Positions 16,420-25,406 of a stretch of DNA of 49,125 bases are shown here, piece by piece. The notes below the pieces were generated by a model that had not been told where the DNA came from, ran no database searches, and saw only the letters and a list, made by a program, of their open reading frames with translations. Source of the stretch: SAR86 cluster bacterium AG-447-A08 (GTDB lineage: Bacteria > Pseudomonadota > Gammaproteobacteria > Magnimaribacterales > Magnimaribacteraceae); the NCBI GenBank assembly GCA_003212335.1, contig QCQA01000009.1, positions 1 to 49,125 on the forward strand, given 5' to 3'. The translations under genes and the position numbers were made by a program. How positions within the stretch are numbered: the stretch's first letter is position 1; every line of letters begins with the position of its first letter.

Positions 16420-17433
16420 CTATTTAGTTAATCCCATTTCTTGTAATTGTTGGGCTGTTTCAGTTACGGACTGCTCAGTAGAAATATATTCCCAATCGAA
16501 AAAGCGTTCTGCCTTTGTCTTATCTATATCTCCTTTTCGGTCGAGTGCAGATAAAAGGGTCTTCAGTTCTCCCACGAAGAAAGACATTATTTTGACAAGA
16601 AAATTTGGCAGCTCTTTAGTGGGTGATTTTTTAAATCCAGCTTCGTTTAAAGTTTTCCCAACCTCAGCAAAAAACATTTCGTTTTCACTTACTATAATTC
16701 GTTCCCCATTGGTTTTCTCTTCTGTCATTGAAAATATATGTGCCTTAGCCACATCTCTTACATCTATATAGCCCATATGTATCTTAGGACAAGCGGGCAT
16801 AGATCCTGAAATTAGTTTAAGTAAAAAATCATTTGAACTGCCAATATCACTAGTAAGCATTGGCCCAGTAACGGCAACTGGATTAATAACAGTAAGGTCG
16901 AATTTCTTTGATTCTTCTAAATTTTCAACAAACTCCCATGCTGCCTTTTCAGCAAGAGTTTTACTTTTTGCGTACGCGGAGATTTCCCCATCCACACTGG
17001 ACCAATCTTCTTCAGTGTAAACTTCTTTTTCTCTAGGGTGTCCATACCCTACAGCAGCGAAGGATGAAGTTAGTACAACCTTTTGAACATCGGCGTCCGC
17101 ACAGGCTTTTAAGACTCTGAGAGTTCCCTCAACAGCGGGCTTTATAAAAATATCTTCATTTTCTGGTTCGCCCAGAAAGAATGGAGAAGCAACATGTAAA
17201 ACATATTTCGATCCTTCAACAGCCTCTTTCCATCCGTCATCTTTTAATAGGTCCGCAATATAGAATTCTAAGTTTTCACAATTTGAAGAATGCTTTTTCA
17301 TGGCTTCCAGCACTTCTTGTTTCCTAGACTCTGATCTTATAGTGGTTCTAACTTTGTATCCTTTGTCTAGTAATTGTTGAAGGCAATGAAGTCCTATAAA
17401 TCCTGTTCCGCCAGTCACTAAAACTGTTTCCAT
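16420..17433 (-). CDS. NAD(P)-dependent extended SDR (dihydroflavonol 4-reductase-like)
   Basis: Extended short-chain dehydrogenase/epimerase of about 337 residues. Nucleotide-binding VTGGTGFIGLHCLQQLL is at the N-terminus, followed by the catalytic Ser in VVLTSSFAAVGYG and the Tyr/Lys in SAYAKSKTLAEKAAWEF. Overall it looks like the DFR/cinnamoyl-CoA reductase/aldehyde reductase group. Two ATGs (17439 and 17433) follow GGGAG; the second has the better spacing, so 17433 is preferred. Substrate unknown. Co-directional with the membrane protein upstream (gap about 30 bases) and the aldo/keto reductase downstream. Confidence 0.87.
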   Translation of the reverse strand: METVLVTGGTGFIGLHCLQQLLDKGYKVRTTIRSESRKQEVLEAMKKHSSNCENLEFYIADLLKDDGWKEAVEGSKYVLHVASPFFLGEPENEDIFIKPAVEGTLRVLKACADADVQKVVLTSSFAAVGYGHPREKEVYTEEDWSSVDGEISAYAKSKTLAEKAAWEFVENLEESKKFDLTVINPVAVTGPMLTSDIGSSNDFLLKLISGSMPACPKIHMGYIDVRDVAKAHIFSMTEEKTNGERIIVSENEMFFAEVGKTLNEAGFKKSPTKELPNFLVKIMSFFVGELKTLLSALDRKGDIDKTKAERFFDWEYISTEQSVTETAQQLQEMGLTK

Positions 17434-17471
17434 AAACATACTCTCCCTTTTAAATTTTAAATAATTGGTGA

Positions 17472-17957
17472 TTAAGTGGCTTGTCTCTTAAGCCAAATCA
17501 TTTGGGCGATAATCCCAAGCACATAAATAATCAGAAATGCCATATGGAAATTTAGCAATAAAGGATCCTCGAAAGAGTCTATGAATGGATCTCCAACCGG
17601 CAATCTTCTCAGAAAATCTGTAATGGCTGGAATCATGTGAAACAGCAATGTTGAGGTATAGCCTAATGCTTGAAAGTACTTTGAAAAAGATCCAAACCAT
17701 TTGTATCGCTCCATGATGTAGCCACCTGCAAGAGCAATTAAAGTAAGAACTGCCAGCACATGAGCCACTCCGAAACCACCCTGGTTATATATGCCAAGAG
17801 CTGAACCCGCCACAAGAAGGGTCACTAAAACATATAATTTTCCGGAGCCAACTTCTGATGAAATCACTTTATATTTATAGATAGTATAAAAACCGCTCAA
17901 TACAGCCAATATACCCAAGATAGTGTGGAACCATCCTAATAAAGTCATTTCTGGCAT
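17472..17957 (-). CDS. Small integral membrane protein of unknown function (DUF2306-like pattern)
   Basis: 161 residues with four hydrophobic helices. Histidines recur inside or beside the helices (GWFHTILGIL, GVAHVLAVL, LLFHMIPAITDF, LNFHMAFLI), a pattern seen in heme-binding or DUF2306-like membrane proteins; this resemblance is weak and I would not assign a function from it. ATG start, upstream of the SDR and aldo/keto reductase genes on the same strand, so possibly the first gene of that unit. Divergent from the DUF6249-like gene. Confidence 0.65.
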   Translation of the reverse strand: MPEMTLLGWFHTILGILAVLSGFYTIYKYKVISSEVGSGKLYVLVTLLVAGSALGIYNQGGFGVAHVLAVLTLIALAGGYIMERYKWFGSFSKYFQALGYTSTLLFHMIPAITDFLRRLPVGDPFIDSFEDPLLLNFHMAFLIIYVLGIIAQMIWLKRQAT

Positions 17958-17993
17958 TCTTAATTCTCCCCTTATGTTTTTGTTGTCGCGTAT

Positions 17994-18057
17994 TGTAACA
18001 GATTTATTTTAATGTAACCTTTACTTCTCAGTATAAAGATGTTAAGTTTACGTTACA
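17994..18057. repeat. TGTAAC repeats in the divergent promoter region
   Basis: TGTAAC occurs at 17994-17999 and 18013-18018 (19 bases apart, same orientation) and its inverse GTTACA at 18052-18057. They lie between the two divergent membrane protein genes and could be binding sites for the small XRE regulator encoded at 18499. The repeats are short and the region is AT-rich, so chance is possible. Confidence 0.35.
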
Positions 18058-18080
18058 TAAAAATATTTTAAGGAAAAATT

Positions 18081-18473
18081 ATGGATCCATCAATAATACC
18101 ACTTGCAGGAATATCCGTTGGCATCATTGTGCCCTTGGCCGTATTCTTCTGGTTATATCATGAAGCAAAAAATAAAAATGAAACTATTTTAGAGATATCA
18201 AAAAACCTTGATGATCCTATTAAGCTTGAGCGTCTATTAAGAATCTTTGATGAACGAAAAAAAGAGCCTGTTGACTATCGCAGGGGCGGTCTAATAACTA
18301 TTTTTGTTGGTGTTGGAGTTTATTTCCTAGGTCTCTTTGCTATGGGGTCTTTTTTTGAAGGAGTTGGATTGTTAGTTGGCTTTATAGGCATTGGAACTAT
18401 GGCTGCAGGTTACATATATCCAAATACCGGCGAAGAAATAACAAAAGCCGTTGAGGACTTTGAAGAGAAATAG
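18081..18473 (+). CDS. DUF6249-like small membrane protein
   Basis: 130 residues. One N-terminal transmembrane helix (GISVGIIVPLAVFFWLYH), a charged middle (KLERLLRIFDERKKEPVDY, then RRG), and two more hydrophobic segments ending in GTMAAGYIYP. This arrangement matches the DUF6249 family, whose function is unknown. SD-like AAGGA precedes the ATG. It is followed 25 bases later by a 70-residue XRE regulator; small membrane protein plus XRE regulator is a recurring bacterial pairing. Confidence 0.7.
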   Translation: MDPSIIPLAGISVGIIVPLAVFFWLYHEAKNKNETILEISKNLDDPIKLERLLRIFDERKKEPVDYRRGGLITIFVGVGVYFLGLFAMGSFFEGVGLLVGFIGIGTMAAGYIYPNTGEEITKAVEDFEEK

Positions 18474-18498
18474 AAGCTAGAGTTGAAAGGGATTTGCA

Positions 18499-18711
18499 AT
18501 GGGCAAACATCACCAAAATCTTTTAAATAATCTAGAAGAGATTAGGAAAGCTGCTGGTTTGACACAAAAAGAGCTCTCCGAAAGTGCAGAGGTTTCTAGA
18601 AAAAGCATTAATGCTATTGAGAATGGTGTTTATGTCCCTTCAACTGTTTTAGCTTTGAAAATTGCAAAGACTTTAAATTGCAACGTAGAAGATCTTTTTA
18701 AATTGCCTTAA
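18499..18711 (+). CDS. Small XRE-type helix-turn-helix regulator
   Basis: 70 residues, essentially one Cro/CI-type HTH domain: LEEIRKAAGLTQKELSESA (helices 1-2), VSRKSINAIENGVYVPS (recognition helix), then LKIAKTLNCNVEDLFKLP. It resembles the YozG/YgzD kind of stand-alone regulator. A good ribosome site (AAAGGGA) precedes the ATG. It probably controls itself and the preceding membrane protein gene; the TGTAAC repeats upstream are candidate sites. Confidence 0.88.
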   Translation: MGKHHQNLLNNLEEIRKAAGLTQKELSESAEVSRKSINAIENGVYVPSTVLALKIAKTLNCNVEDLFKLP

Positions 18712-18759
18712 TTCTATAAATTGAAGTAATCAATTTGTTCATGCTAACATCTGATTAGT

Positions 18760-19746
18760 ATGATTCTAGAACATGGCCCAACACATACAAAAGACATATC
18801 TCAAGCTAAAGCAGACTTAAGTAAATTTGGTTATTGCATAATTCCTGAGGTACTTAGTGACTCTGAAATAGAGATTTCTAAAAAAAGACTCCTTGAGCAA
18901 GCCGAAGCTGAAGAAGAGCTGGGATTGTCTTTCAGGGATGGTGGAGCTGATCAAGAAATTAAGCTTAAAGATGGAAGAGTTGATAAGGACTCATTTAGTA
19001 CCAAGAATGGAGGTGTGAACCAACGGCTTTGGATGTTAGCAAATAAAGGGGAATGTTTTAGGGATATGGTCACTCACCCCTTGGTGGATGAACTCGTTGG
19101 ATATATTTTGGGTGATGATTTCATTTTATCTACCCATTCAGCAAACATAGCTAAACCTGGCGGCGTAAGGATGGGCCTACATACAGATCAATGGTGGATG
19201 CCTCAACCAGTTAAAGCAGGAGAAAATTATATTAGACCCTCCGAAATATCTAGAAAGGCTGATACGGGTTTTGTAGAACCAGATTTATCTCTCGGCATTT
19301 CTCCACCAGTTGTAGCCAACTGTATGTGGATGCTATCTGATTTTTCTCCAATAAATGGAGCTACAGAAGTTGTTCCTGGGTCTCACTTAACCGGAGCGCA
19401 TCCTAATCAAGAAGATCAAAGTGCCTACCCCATAAATCAACCTGAAGCCAAAGCGGGCTCTTTAATGGTTTTTGATGGAAGATTGTGGCATGGAACAGGC
19501 GCCAATAGAGGAAATACAGATAGATTGGGCGTCCTTACAACTTTCTGCTCTCCTCAATTTAGGCAACAAGAAAATCAGACTCTGGGCCTAGATAGAGATC
19601 TTTGGGAGTCTTGCTCTGAAAAATTAAAATCGAGATTAGGTTTTAAGGTTTGGAATGCTTATGGAAGGATTGAAAGCTCTATGGATTATCTTATAGATAT
19701 CGAACCTGAAAGAATCAAAGAACTGAAACCCACTAATAAGAATTAA
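18760..19746 (+). CDS. Phytanoyl-CoA dioxygenase (PhyH) family protein, copy 1
   Basis: Fe(II)/2-oxoglutarate oxygenase, 328 residues. The HxD part of the iron triad is in RMGLHTDQWWMP and the distal His in DGRLWHGTGANRG; the arginine of TDRLGVLTTF probably holds 2-oxoglutarate. Opens with FGYCIIPEVLSDSEI, the usual PhyH N-terminal strand. Its stop codon overlaps the start of the second PhyH gene (TAATG), so the two are co-translated. The substrate is unknown; marine bacteria carry many such enzymes acting on lipids, osmolytes or secondary metabolites. Confidence 0.9.
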   Translation: MILEHGPTHTKDISQAKADLSKFGYCIIPEVLSDSEIEISKKRLLEQAEAEEELGLSFRDGGADQEIKLKDGRVDKDSFSTKNGGVNQRLWMLANKGECFRDMVTHPLVDELVGYILGDDFILSTHSANIAKPGGVRMGLHTDQWWMPQPVKAGENYIRPSEISRKADTGFVEPDLSLGISPPVVANCMWMLSDFSPINGATEVVPGSHLTGAHPNQEDQSAYPINQPEAKAGSLMVFDGRLWHGTGANRGNTDRLGVLTTFCSPQFRQQENQTLGLDRDLWESCSEKLKSRLGFKVWNAYGRIESSMDYLIDIEPERIKELKPTNKN

Positions 19747-20636
19747 TGAATACTGCAGATTTAAAAGTCTTGAACTATCCTCCCTTAACAGAGGATTTAG
19801 AAGAAGCTAAAACTCATCTTGATAAATATGGCATGGCTTTAATTGCCAATGTTTTAAATGAAGGCGAAGTAGAAGAAATGGACAAGAGGCTCAATGAGCA
19901 ATTCTTGGGCGAGGAAAAGCATAAGGTTGGGTCAAAAGTCCGAGGAGATGAAGGCCTTGGCATAGAATCTTCTGAAGAGGAAAAGGTTAGTAGGCTTGTT
20001 TGGAATCTCATAAATAAAGGAGATTGCTTCTTAAAACTCATTGATCATCCCAAGATATTACCCCTTATCCAGCACCTAATAGGCAAGAAGGTTTGTCTTT
20101 GCTCTATGGGGGCTCATATGAATGGAAGTGGTAATGAAAAAATGGCCTTACATCAAGATCAATGGCCATTAGTTCCTCACCCTATGGAGTTCCCTTTTAT
20201 GGCAAATGTAATGTATTTAATATCAGATAACTCACCTGAGAATGGAGGAACGAGACTAATCCCGGGGTCACATAAGTGGCCGCTGATAGATTATAAGACA
20301 GCAAATGAAGAAGAGATTCAAAAAATGGCTGTTTCATTAACTGCCCCTAAAGGAACGGCAATTGTTTGGGAAGGACGACTTTGGCACGGCAATGGGCTTA
20401 ACAGATCAGGATCTATCAGGAGCAATATCTCAACGGCTTTTTTACAACCTTGGGTTAAACCCCAAGAAAATCATCAATACAGCATTCGAGACGAAGTGCT
20501 ACAAAAAATAACGGATAAACAAAAACACATATTGGGCTTTAGCTCATTTGGAACACTTGGTGGACATGATGGATCTAGCGTCTCTCCTGCTGAGTTTGAT
20601 CCAAAGAGAGAGTCTATAGGTATTCTAAAGCCTTAA
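19746..20636 (+). CDS. Phytanoyl-CoA dioxygenase (PhyH) family protein, copy 2
   Basis: Paralogue of the preceding gene, 296 residues. Iron ligands are in MALHQDQWPLVP (HxD) and EGRLWHGNGLNRSG (distal His); SDNSPENGGTRLIPGSHKW matches SDFSPINGATEVVPGSHL in copy 1. Start ATG overlaps the previous stop. The two differ in the N-terminal third and around the active-site entry (WWMPQPV against WPLVPHP), so they probably act on different substrates or successive steps, or form a heteromer. An alpha/beta hydrolase follows after 6 bases. Confidence 0.9.
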   Translation: MNTADLKVLNYPPLTEDLEEAKTHLDKYGMALIANVLNEGEVEEMDKRLNEQFLGEEKHKVGSKVRGDEGLGIESSEEEKVSRLVWNLINKGDCFLKLIDHPKILPLIQHLIGKKVCLCSMGAHMNGSGNEKMALHQDQWPLVPHPMEFPFMANVMYLISDNSPENGGTRLIPGSHKWPLIDYKTANEEEIQKMAVSLTAPKGTAIVWEGRLWHGNGLNRSGSIRSNISTAFLQPWVKPQENHQYSIRDEVLQKITDKQKHILGFSSFGTLGGHDGSSVSPAEFDPKRESIGILKP

Positions 20637-20642
20637 ATTAAA

Positions 20643-21599
20643 ATGAGCTTTGAGATTCTGATATTCATAATCTCTATATCTCTTTTATCGATCTATTATT
20701 TCCCATTTCAAGTTTTCAAAATTGCCATATATATTCCTTATTTTGTTTATAAAACTCTTGTTTTATGGAAATTAAGATTAGATTCAAGTGCCATGATCAC
20801 CCATCGCGGAAGGATTGAATATAGGGGCAAAGGTCAAAGCGATAATATGCTGCTATATATACATGGATCTCCTGGTGGGTATGATCAAACCACAGATCCA
20901 GGAAAAAACTATAGTGTGTTGACGCCTTCAAGGCCTGGATATCTTGGAACAGATATCTTGTCCGGAAGTAGCCCTGAAGCTCAAGCAGACTGTTTTAAGG
21001 CACTGATAGATGAGCTCAAACTAGACAAAGTTTTTGTCATGGGAGTATCTGGCGGCGGTCCTTCTGCTATGCACTTTGCAGCTCAATACCCAGAAAATAC
21101 TGCTGGTCTTATTCTTTTTGAGGCCGTGAGCTATTCTGAAGACTTTAGAGGAAAAGATGAAGCATTGATTAATGCCTGGGATATGGACCTTTTTATACAG
21201 CTTTCATTTATGACTTTCTTCGGCAGTAAAAAATTGGCTGCTAGGATGCTGCCAAATAAAAATAATAGAACTAGATTGCTTTCTAACAAAAGGAATGTTG
21301 AATTACTCAAAAAAGTTATATGGTCCATATGGCCTATAAGCCGCAGAAGACATGGTATTAAGAATGACTATAGTCAGTTCATGAATCTCAATATCCCATT
21401 TGGAAGAATATCTTGTCCAACACTAATTATTCACGGTAGTGAAGACATAAATGTAGATATAAATCACGCAGAGTACGCTAACAAAAAAATTAATAACTCT
21501 GTTTTATATGTAGTACATGAAGGCGATCATATGATGCACGCAACCCATGAAGATGAGATAGAAAAACAAATTGAGTTATTTATTGCGGAACATTCCTGA
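20643..21599 (+). CDS. Membrane-anchored alpha/beta hydrolase
   Basis: 318 residues. The first 45 are hydrophobic (ILIFIISISLLSIYYFPF and VFKIAIYIPYFVYKTLVLW), suggesting an N-terminal membrane anchor. The hydrolase part shows the oxyanion HGSPGG, the nucleophile Ser in VMGVSGGGPSA, the acid in IIHGSEDINVD and the His in EGDHMMHATH. Third gene of the PhyH unit, 6 bases after copy 2; it may hydrolyse an ester or lactone that feeds or follows the oxygenases. Substrate unknown. Confidence 0.83.
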   Translation: MSFEILIFIISISLLSIYYFPFQVFKIAIYIPYFVYKTLVLWKLRLDSSAMITHRGRIEYRGKGQSDNMLLYIHGSPGGYDQTTDPGKNYSVLTPSRPGYLGTDILSGSSPEAQADCFKALIDELKLDKVFVMGVSGGGPSAMHFAAQYPENTAGLILFEAVSYSEDFRGKDEALINAWDMDLFIQLSFMTFFGSKKLAARMLPNKNNRTRLLSNKRNVELLKKVIWSIWPISRRRHGIKNDYSQFMNLNIPFGRISCPTLIIHGSEDINVDINHAEYANKKINNSVLYVVHEGDHMMHATHEDEIEKQIELFIAEHS

Positions 21600-21613
21600 T
21601 TTTATTCTGATTT

Positions 21614-21641
21614 GATTTTTAAATAAGCCATTTTAAAAATC
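21614..21641. terminator. AT-rich inverted repeat between convergent genes
   Basis: Arms GATTTTTAAA and TTTAAAAATC flank an 8-base loop. It sits in the gap between the convergent hydrolase and transporter genes and could serve as a weak bidirectional terminator. Its stem has almost no GC pairs, so confidence is low. Confidence 0.35.
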
Positions 21642-21648
21642 TAAACTC

Positions 21649-23019
21649 TTAAACCCTGTCTTGTATTTGTTGCTTGATAGCAGCATGTTCTTTTTCACCA
21701 AATGTAAACTTTGTATATAAAAGATATGCACCTAAGCTATAAAAAACTAAAGGCACAAGTCCATACAAGCTTATTAAAGCCATTTTGACTTCCATAGTTT
21801 GCGGTTGATTGGGAATAAATCCTGAAAACTGAAGAACAAACCCTGTAACAAGTAGCATAATTCCTGTCGCACTTTTGAAAACGAAATTAAGGGCAGCAAA
21901 ATAAGAACCTTCTTTTCTCTCTCCTGTGAGATATTCATCATAATCTATGACGTCACCTTTAACGGAAGGGCCAATTGCACCTCCACAACCAGCAGCCATT
22001 CCACCTAATGCAGCTCCCAAAAACATAACAATCAATCTTTCGGATACGGAATCTAAAAAAGGAATGATAAATATTCCACCGAAAGAAACGCCTGTTAAAG
22101 CAAGACTAAACACCCACAATCGGATTTTTCCAAACTTTCTCGAAAGTGGTATCCAAAGTGGCACAGATAAAGCCGAGGGAAGCATATAGGCAAAAATAAT
22201 TAAAGGCGCCCAGGCTGGGGCCTCTACTATATATTGTGTTACGTAAAGAGTTAGGACACCGATAACCGCCCCGCCAAGATTCTCAATAAATAGAACTATT
22301 ATCAAAATCCTTGCGTGCGGGTTAACCCATATATCTCTGAAAGCTTTAAAAGGATTTTTATTTACTCTATTCTGAAATTCTGGATTTTCTTTGAGTCTTG
22401 AAACTGAGAAAAATATCATCAAAGTCATGGCTAGAACAGCAAAGAGAGCTAAATTACCTGCCAACTCCCTAACATCCCCTGTAGGACTGCTTTCTTCACT
22501 TATCAATAAACTCATCGAGACTAAAGATAAAATTGATCCTAAGGTAAAGCCTATGTGTCTTACTCCAAAGAGTCTGGTTCTTTCGTGATAATCTTCTGAT
22601 AATTCTGCTCCCAAGGCCATATGAGGCACATTGAAAAGGGTTATTGCAGAGTAGAAACTTAGAATTGCTATCATCATCCAAAGATCTAGAGACTGACCTT
22701 GCAAAGTCTCCGGAGGGGAAAAAACTGCTAAAAAACCAAAAGCGATTGGTACAAAACTTATCAACATCCAGGTTCGTCTTCTACCAAACTTAAATGTTGT
22801 TCTATCACTTAGATATCCGGCTATAGGGTCTGAGATAGCATCCCAAATTCTCGAAATACTAAATATCGCTCCCATTACAGCTGGAGCAATAAGAAGAACA
22901 TCAGTAGAAAACTTCATGACATAAAGGCTCATTAAAAGGTACATGTACCCTGCCCCTATGGCTGGCATGCCGTAAGAGATTGTGGTCCCCAGGGGAGCCT
23001 TAGTGCTTGTTTCTGTCAA
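21649..23019 (-). CDS. MFS transporter of the GPH (glycoside-pentoside-hexuronide) cation symporter family
   Basis: 456 residues, about 12 transmembrane helices. The family hallmark is clear: SISRIWDAISDPIAGYLSDRT then FGRRRTWMLISFVPIAFGF near residues 50-95, as in MelB-type Na+ or H+ symporters. The second half contains GGMAAGCGGAIGPSVKGDVIDYDEYLTGERKEGS-type cytoplasmic loop (KGDVIDYDEYLTGERKEG), also diagnostic. Start is TTG at 23019, 3 bases after the amidohydrolase stop; no ATG is available before residue 19. The substrate may be a sugar or a glycoside; the adjacent amidohydrolase does not settle it. Confidence 0.88.
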   Translation of the reverse strand: MTETSTKAPLGTTISYGMPAIGAGYMYLLMSLYVMKFSTDVLLIAPAVMGAIFSISRIWDAISDPIAGYLSDRTTFKFGRRRTWMLISFVPIAFGFLAVFSPPETLQGQSLDLWMMIAILSFYSAITLFNVPHMALGAELSEDYHERTRLFGVRHIGFTLGSILSLVSMSLLISEESSPTGDVRELAGNLALFAVLAMTLMIFFSVSRLKENPEFQNRVNKNPFKAFRDIWVNPHARILIIVLFIENLGGAVIGVLTLYVTQYIVEAPAWAPLIIFAYMLPSALSVPLWIPLSRKFGKIRLWVFSLALTGVSFGGIFIIPFLDSVSERLIVMFLGAALGGMAAGCGGAIGPSVKGDVIDYDEYLTGERKEGSYFAALNFVFKSATGIMLLVTGFVLQFSGFIPNQPQTMEVKMALISLYGLVPLVFYSLGAYLLYTKFTFGEKEHAAIKQQIQDRV

Positions 23020-23022
23020 AGG

Positions 23023-24186
23023 TTATAACTTTATGCCCATGAGGTCTTCCATATTCCCATGGTAAAAGGCATTCATTGTCTCTTCATCACAATCAGTCAT
23101 GGTTGCCTCAAACTTCCTTATAGGGTCTGATGTACCCTCAGGATGAGGATAGTCTGATGCATAAACTAACATCTCTGGACCCACATTCTCAATAATCCAG
23201 CCAACAGGCTCACCTGCAAATGGAGAGACTTTGAGATGACGTCTAGCAGTTTCAGAGGGTAGCTCTTTAAACTCTCTCTTCCTCTTAAATAAAGATGCCG
23301 TGTAATCAAGAGCTTTCAGCCAAGAAGGTAACCAAAAAGCACCATGCTCCATAGATATGCCCTTTAATTCAGGATGTCTTTCAAATACTCCATCGAAGAT
23401 CATTGCGGAGAGAAACAACTCAGCACTGCTATTTATAGTCATCAGTCCAAGCTCTCCTGCAGGAGCATCTCCACCTAATTCAAGTTCTGTTTTACCATTA
23501 TTTTTAAAACTTTCTGATACGGCCTTGTAATGTCCATTTACTGCAACATGAATTACAAAAGGTGATTTCTTTTTAACAAACTCATTCCATATTGGATCGA
23601 AGTCAGGGTGGGTAAAAGATATATTTTTGTCATTGGGCTCATTAGTATCAATCATGAAGGAATAACACCCATCTTCAAATCCCTGCTTCATGATCTCAAG
23701 AGCTTTCTCAGGTCCTAACTGTAAGGGAAGATAACCAATGGCCTTAAGTCTCTCATCGGTTTTACAAAAATTGGCCATAGCCTTGTTAAGTGTTCTTGAT
23801 CCAGCATCTAAAACTTCTAAATCCTCAGTATGTGCAATTTGATGAAATGAAAATGTGGGAAGGACCCATTGAATTGAATAACCAAATAGATCTAGTGCGT
23901 GAGACCTTTCCGCAGAATCAAAAGCTCCCAATCTATTCCAACCGCTCTTTGTATTATCTAATATGGCTTCCTCAAATTTAGCCATAGTTTCAGGATCTTT
24001 TTGCCTTTTTTCAAAAAGTTCTCGCCCTCTTGCAAGACCTGCCTCAACGACAGGCAATTCTTTTTGAGAGGACATTAAAGGTATTAAATCTTTATGCTCC
24101 TCATCAGCGACAGCATGTAAGAAGTCATCCAACTCTATAACATGACTATCGGCATCGATAATCTTTCTATGTTGCGCGTAACTCAT
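23023..24186 (-). CDS. Amidohydrolase-2 family metal-dependent hydrolase/decarboxylase (ACMSD-like)
   Basis: 387 residues of the TIM-barrel amidohydrolase group that includes ACMSD and resorcylate decarboxylases. Recognised by IDADSHVIELDDF at the N-terminus, IHVAVNGHY in the middle, SMEHGAFWLPSWLKALD, and the acid in MLVYASDYPHPEGTSDP. The N-terminal metal motif reads DADSH rather than DxHxH, as in many members. A strong SD (GGGAGGAG) precedes the ATG. Co-transcribed with the GPH transporter; the divergently functioning FAD monooxygenase lies just upstream. A role in ring-fission product or aromatic acid metabolism is an inference from the family. Confidence 0.85.
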   Translation of the reverse strand: MSYAQHRKIIDADSHVIELDDFLHAVADEEHKDLIPLMSSQKELPVVEAGLARGRELFEKRQKDPETMAKFEEAILDNTKSGWNRLGAFDSAERSHALDLFGYSIQWVLPTFSFHQIAHTEDLEVLDAGSRTLNKAMANFCKTDERLKAIGYLPLQLGPEKALEIMKQGFEDGCYSFMIDTNEPNDKNISFTHPDFDPIWNEFVKKKSPFVIHVAVNGHYKAVSESFKNNGKTELELGGDAPAGELGLMTINSSAELFLSAMIFDGVFERHPELKGISMEHGAFWLPSWLKALDYTASLFKRKREFKELPSETARRHLKVSPFAGEPVGWIIENVGPEMLVYASDYPHPEGTSDPIRKFEATMTDCDEETMNAFYHGNMEDLMGIKL

Positions 24187-24242
24187 TTTCTCCTCCCTAG
24201 AAACTCATTAAGAGTATATTTTAAGAGGGTTTTAAGCAAGGC

Positions 24243-25406
24243 TTAAAGCTTTGAATTTATTTTCAAAGAAAGTTCTTCATTAAGGTTATAAGAGTGAATC
24301 TTTGTAACACTCGACCTCATTGAAACTTTTGCAATAAAATTTCTCATAGGTGTGAGAATAGGATTGGAGATATGATTAAAAATACCTTGAAGCCTAGATC
24401 TCTTTTGAATCCACCTACTCCTTTTATTTCTCATCTGATCGAAAACACCTAATATTTGGTTAAGATCTTTAATTTTTCTAATTAAAGATGATAGGCAATA
24501 TGCATCTTCAATTGCTAAACATCCGCCCTGTCCAAGAAAGGGAACCATAGGATGGGCTGCATCCCCCATCAACACTGCCTTTCCGTTAAATAAGGATTTT
24601 GGTAGAGGACGTTCAAAGACACCCCATCTGTAAAGTTTTTCTGAGGAGTTTGCCATGGAAATTAAATCTTCATTCCAACCCTTGAAGCTTTTTAAGAAAG
24701 AAAGTTTATCACCCTCTACTTTCCATGACTCTTCTGACCAATTTGGGTTTCTTTCTATGGCAACAAAATTAATCATGCCATCTCTTCCTATAGGGTAGTG
24801 GACCCAGTGTGATCCCGGGCCATAATAAACATTTACTTTTTCACTATCATCAAACTGAGGAAGGTTCTCTTTCTCGGTCATTCCCCTCCAAGCAATGTAA
24901 TTTGTAAATTTAGGTTTTTGGGCCCCGAAGTGTGAATCTCTTAAAGATGACCTTATTCCGTCACACACCAAAATAAGATCGTAAGATTCATCATGATGGT
25001 TGGAAAAACTAATACTTCCCGTTGACGGGCATATAGAAGTTACCTCCTTATTAAAATGGATGTTTCCTTTTATACCTTGGAACCTAATAGCTATCTGGTC
25101 TACGAGGTCACGCCTATCTACTGTTAAGAAATTATCATCCAGTTCCATTGAATTTATTACATCACAATTTTTATAATCTCTTATGTAAGACTTTCCTGGA
25201 AAAACACCATTAGCAGCAATAGAATCAAACAGCCCCAAATCTCTTAATAAAGATGTCGCATTCTTAGATAGAGTAATGCCCGCACCAAATTCATTGATAG
25301 AGCCTGACCTCTCATATAAATCTACTTCTAGGCCTTGTTCTCTAAGAGCATACCCTGATGTTAAGCCAGAAATTCCTGCTCCAATTATTCCAACTCGCTT
25401 CAACAC
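24243..25406 (-). CDS. FAD-dependent aromatic-type monooxygenase (UbiH/salicylate hydroxylase-like)
   Basis: 387 residues, group A flavin monooxygenase. The Rossmann GAGISGLTSGYALREQG at residues 9-25, the LVCDGIRSSLR (DG motif) at about 155, and GKAVLMGDAAHPMVPFLGQGG (GD motif) at about 275 are all in order. The start is GTG at 25406, sharing a base with the rlmN stop (TAGTG). Acts as NAD(P)H-dependent hydroxylase of an aromatic or isoprenoid ring; the substrate is unknown. With the amidohydrolase and two transporters nearby it suggests a small catabolic region. Confidence 0.88.
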   Translation of the reverse strand: MLKRVGIIGAGISGLTSGYALREQGLEVDLYERSGSINEFGAGITLSKNATSLLRDLGLFDSIAANGVFPGKSYIRDYKNCDVINSMELDDNFLTVDRRDLVDQIAIRFQGIKGNIHFNKEVTSICPSTGSISFSNHHDESYDLILVCDGIRSSLRDSHFGAQKPKFTNYIAWRGMTEKENLPQFDDSEKVNVYYGPGSHWVHYPIGRDGMINFVAIERNPNWSEESWKVEGDKLSFLKSFKGWNEDLISMANSSEKLYRWGVFERPLPKSLFNGKAVLMGDAAHPMVPFLGQGGCLAIEDAYCLSSLIRKIKDLNQILGVFDQMRNKRSRWIQKRSRLQGIFNHISNPILTPMRNFIAKVSMRSSVTKIHSYNLNEELSLKINSKL

